From CADDYT01 sp035294125 (lineage in GTDB: Bacteria > Chloroflexota > Ktedonobacteria > Ktedonobacterales > Ktedonobacteraceae): a DNA stretch of 64,000 nt. Positions 61,742 through 64,000 of the stretch are shown here, one piece after another. A program made the translations under genes and the position numbers. A model generated the notes under the pieces. It ran no database searches. It was given only the letters and a program-made list of their open reading frames with translations, and was not told the DNA's origin. Where the stretch lies: assembly GCA_035294125.1 (NCBI GenBank), contig DATGLM010000029.1, positions 149,257-213,256 on the forward strand. Direction: 5' to 3'. How positions within the stretch are numbered: the first letter of the stretch is position 1; each line of letters opens with the position of its first letter.

Positions 61742-63837
61742 GTGACCCGCAAGTTTTCCCGCGACGATCTCCAGTCATTCAAAATGATGGGCAATGTAGC
61801 GCTTTCGCCTGATGGGCGGCGCGTGGCCTTTGTCATCACTACTTACGACAGGGCGAAGGATGAGAATCGAAATGCTATCTGGTTGCTGGAGCTTGACGAG
61901 CAGGGCCACGCTGTAGGCGAACCGCGACAGTTTACCAGTGGCGTCAAGAACGACATCAGTCCCGTGTGGGCTGCTGATAGTCGGCGACTCTTATTTCTTT
62001 CTGATCGTGAAGGCGAGAAAAAACAACTCTGGCTCATCGATACGCGGGGGGTGAGGCGCGCAAGCTCACCAGCATGTTGCGCGGCGTCAACGAGGCGGCG
62101 TGGTCTCCAGATGGGCACTGGATCGCCTTTACAGCTATGGTTGCTCCCAATGACGAGGATGTGGTGCTCACGGGCGGCAGGCAGCTCTCGGATGAGGATA
62201 GGAAAAAACGTGAGGAGGAAGAGCGGCTGCACCTGCGCACCATTACCTCTATCATGTATCGCATGGATGGGCGCGGCCTCTTCGATCAACGCAGCCAGCT
62301 TTTTGTCATGCCTGCTCCCGTTTCCGGCCAGGAAGGAGCCGTTGATCCTGCCTTGATTCGCCGCCTGACCTCCGGCGACTTTGATTGCGCTCAGCCCGGC
62401 TGGACGCCCGATAGCAGCGAAATCTCTGTGTTGAGCAATCGTGCTGATGACCGCGACCACAGTTTTGTGCAAGACCTGTGGGCCTTTGCGCGTGAAACGG
62501 GCGAGGCGCGCCAGGTGAGCGACCATTCATTGCAAATTGGAAGCTATAACTGGTCGCCCGACGGTCGTTCTGTGCTGCTGGTCGCCTCGCCTGACATGTT
62601 CAAGCAGGGCCTGCGCAATACCGGTCTCTACCTGCTCGCTCGCGCAGGTGGCGCGCCGCGACTGCTGACGGCAGAAGTGGACAACGATACCACGAATTCC
62701 GCTTCGGGTACTCTTGGTCTGCCTGGCCCCTATCGTCCGCAGTGGAGCAGGGATGGAGAGCGTGTCTACTTCGTTGTCAGCGAACATGGCAGCGTCAACG
62801 TCTACTGTCTGGCTATCACCCGACAGCACGTTACGCCCCTGACCAGCGGCGATCACCTGATCTACTACCTTGCTCTGCTGCCCGGCGAGCGCGGCCTGGT
62901 GCTGGCTGATGAAGAGTACCTGCATCCCTGGGAACTGTATCTCTTGCCCCTGCATGCTACCGGAGCCAGTGTGGGCGAGATGCTGCCCCTGACACATCTG
63001 CATGATCGCCAGCTTGCCGAATTGACCTTAAGCCAGCCGGAACGTATTCGCTACAGGGGCGCGAACGGCGAAGCGGTAGATGGCTGGATTGTACGCCCTG
63101 TCGGTGCGCGTGAAGGCGTGCGCTATCCCCTCATCGTTGCCATTCATGGCGGGCCAAACGGAGCCTACAGCGTAGGGATGAGCCATTTTTTCCAGTACCT
63201 TGCCAGCCTGGGCTATGCCGTCTTCTATTGCAACCCGCATGGCAGCACCGGCAGTGGCGAGGCGTTCTTGCGCGAGGTGGCCGGTGACTGGGGCGGCTGG
63301 GATTTCCAGGATATCATGCTTGGCGTTGATGAGTGTATTGCTCGCGGCATCGCCGACCCGGAGCGTCTGCTGGTCACGGGCTACAGCTATGGTGGCTACA
63401 TGTCCATGTTCATCATCGGCCACACCGACCGCTTCAAAGCTGCTGTGCCGATGGCCGGTGTCTCTAACCTCGAGAGCTTTGTTGGCACCTCAGATCTTGG
63501 CTTCTGGCTCGTTATGCAATCGCTGGGCTATCCGTGGGACCCGGAACGTGCCGCTTACTATCGTGAGCGCTCGCCCATTACCTCGGCAGCGAATGTGACC
63601 ACGCCCACGCGCTTCATTCACCCCGAAGGCGACCTGCGCTGTCCCATCGAGCAGACAGAGCAATTCTACATGCGCCTCAAATTGATGGGCAAAGTTCCCG
63701 TCGAGCTTGTGCGCGGCCCTGCCTCCTGGCACGGCGGCACCAGCAAGCCCAGTCAGTACTACGACCGCTGGGACTCCATGCTCGACTGGTTCGGCAAACA
63801 CGTCGAGATGCGCCCTGAGGAGTATGATGATATTTGA
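61742..63837 (+). pseudogene. S9 (prolyl oligopeptidase / acylaminoacyl peptidase) gene with one frameshift
   Basis: The two reading frames 61742–~62050 and ~62050–63837 together encode one S9 peptidase of about 700 residues: seven-bladed propeller repeats (ALSPDGRRVAFVIT, AAWSPDGHWIAFTA, YRPQWSRDGERVYFVV) and the catalytic hydrolase domain with Ser in GYSYGGYMS, Asp in PEGDLRCP and His in ASWHGG. They join at a run of six G's (62046–62051); one more G would restore DTRGGEARKLTSMLRG. This is a true frameshift, a phase-variable tract, or a sequencing error. GTG 61742 with AAAGGA upstream is the start. Confidence 0.85.
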
Positions 63838-63930
63838 TGTAAATGTGATATCATAAGGCCAGTGAAGTACCCGCAGCCTTTCGGCAAGGGGCTTCTACGC
63901 AGGTTTCCCCACGTTGGCTGCTTCCAAGCC
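63838..63930 (-). ncRNA. Possible omega RNA at the tnpB 3' end
   Basis: The 3' end of tnpB has strong pairing potential on the minus strand: GAAG/CTTC outer arms enclosing CCC ... GCC-GAAA-GGC ... GGG (about 63865–63896). In IS605-type elements the omega RNA overlaps the 3' end of tnpB and extends to the element's right end. The exact end and guide are not resolved. Confidence 0.35.
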
Positions 63931-64000
63931 TGAGTATGTTTACCGCAGCGTTCGTATCTCTGTCGAGAACGACCCCACAGTGGATACAGATGTGTGTTCG
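63851..64000 (-). CDS. tnpB: C-terminus of an IS605-family TnpB, running off the right edge
   Basis: Reading the minus strand from 64000 gives 49 residues with HICIHCGVVLDRDTNAAVNI: the closing zinc-ribbon CxxC pair and the final RuvC motif DRDxNAAxNI of TnpB. The stop is at 63853–63851. The rest of the gene lies outside the window. TnpB is an RNA-guided nuclease encoded by IS200/IS605 and IS607 transposons. Confidence 0.88.
   Translation of the reverse strand, partial: RTHICIHCGVVLDRDTNAAVNILRLGSSQRGETCVEAPCRKAAGTSLAL

Noticed and set aside
1..64000. CRISPR arrays, tRNA and rRNA genes
   Set aside because: I scanned for regularly spaced direct repeats, T-loop-like GGTTCRA stretches and conserved rRNA segments, and found none that fold or repeat properly.

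Overview
The window is a dense, bacterial, moderately GC-rich chromosome segment (about 55 genes, mostly short intergenic gaps). The protein repertoire points to the class Ktedonobacteria (Chloroflexota): Ser/Thr kinase–STAND ATPase–TPR–LuxR fusions, zinc-ribbon plus proline-rich plus single-TM proteins, a bc complex ending in a cytochrome c–cupredoxin fusion, a sedolisin lipoprotein, many TTG starts and IS605-type TnpB. This assignment is inference from family content; there is no rRNA, tRNA or CRISPR array in the window to test it.

Layout. 1–0.8 kb: truncated HisKA_3 sensor kinase. 1.4–6.2 kb: respiratory bc-type operon (split cytochrome b, Rieske protein, cytochrome c–cupredoxin, polytopic membrane protein) closed by a textbook terminator. 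6.6–12.6 kb: glycogen synthase, an orphan kinase, larC behind a structured leader, a DUF1992 protein and an MFS exporter. 13.3–18.4 kb: a compact four-gene redox operon (NuoB; a one-cluster NuoI/NuoE hybrid; a divergent NuoF; an 802-residue NuoG/GltD/ferredoxin fusion) with no NuoC/D/H/L/M/N. 18.8–28.3 kb: GH1 glucosidase, two small unknown proteins, the kinase–STAND–LuxR regulator, a PRC-barrel/BON protein, a trans-sulfuration enzyme and a redoxin without its catalytic Cys. 28.4–33.5 kb: thioesterase remnant, tdh–kbl threonine catabolism, P-loop kinase, Mrp-type ATPase, Nudix and a small Cys protein. 33.8–41.3 kb: pseudokinase, polyprenyl diphosphate synthase, radical SAM/phosphotriesterase/disordered-protein cluster, lipoprotein. 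41.5–44.3 kb: polyamine locus (ureohydrolase, SpeD, deoxyhypusine-synthase-like). 44.5–49.1 kb: ABC exporter with a LiaSR-like two-component system. 49.1–52.1 kb: VapBC module with a trailing GNAT fragment, and uvrB. 52.6–58.0 kb: sedolisin, two paralogous zinc-ribbon membrane proteins and a coiled-coil protein. 58.5–64 kb: APC/KUP-like permease, archaeal-type class I aldolase, a frameshifted S9 peptidase, and the 3' end of an IS605-family tnpB running off the right edge.

Cross-cutting signals. Long perfect inverted repeats (22–38 bp stems, unrelated sequences) sit right at or just after stop codons of several genes; two incorporate bases of the stop codon itself. Many genes are preceded by extended -10 promoters (TGnTATAAT-like). 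A palindromic REP-like repeat occurs twice. The most unusual system is the 13.3–18.4 kb operon, which looks like a soluble, quinone-site-less assembly of complex I electron-transfer subunits joined to a GltD-type flavoprotein. All functional calls are from reading motifs; no database search was run.
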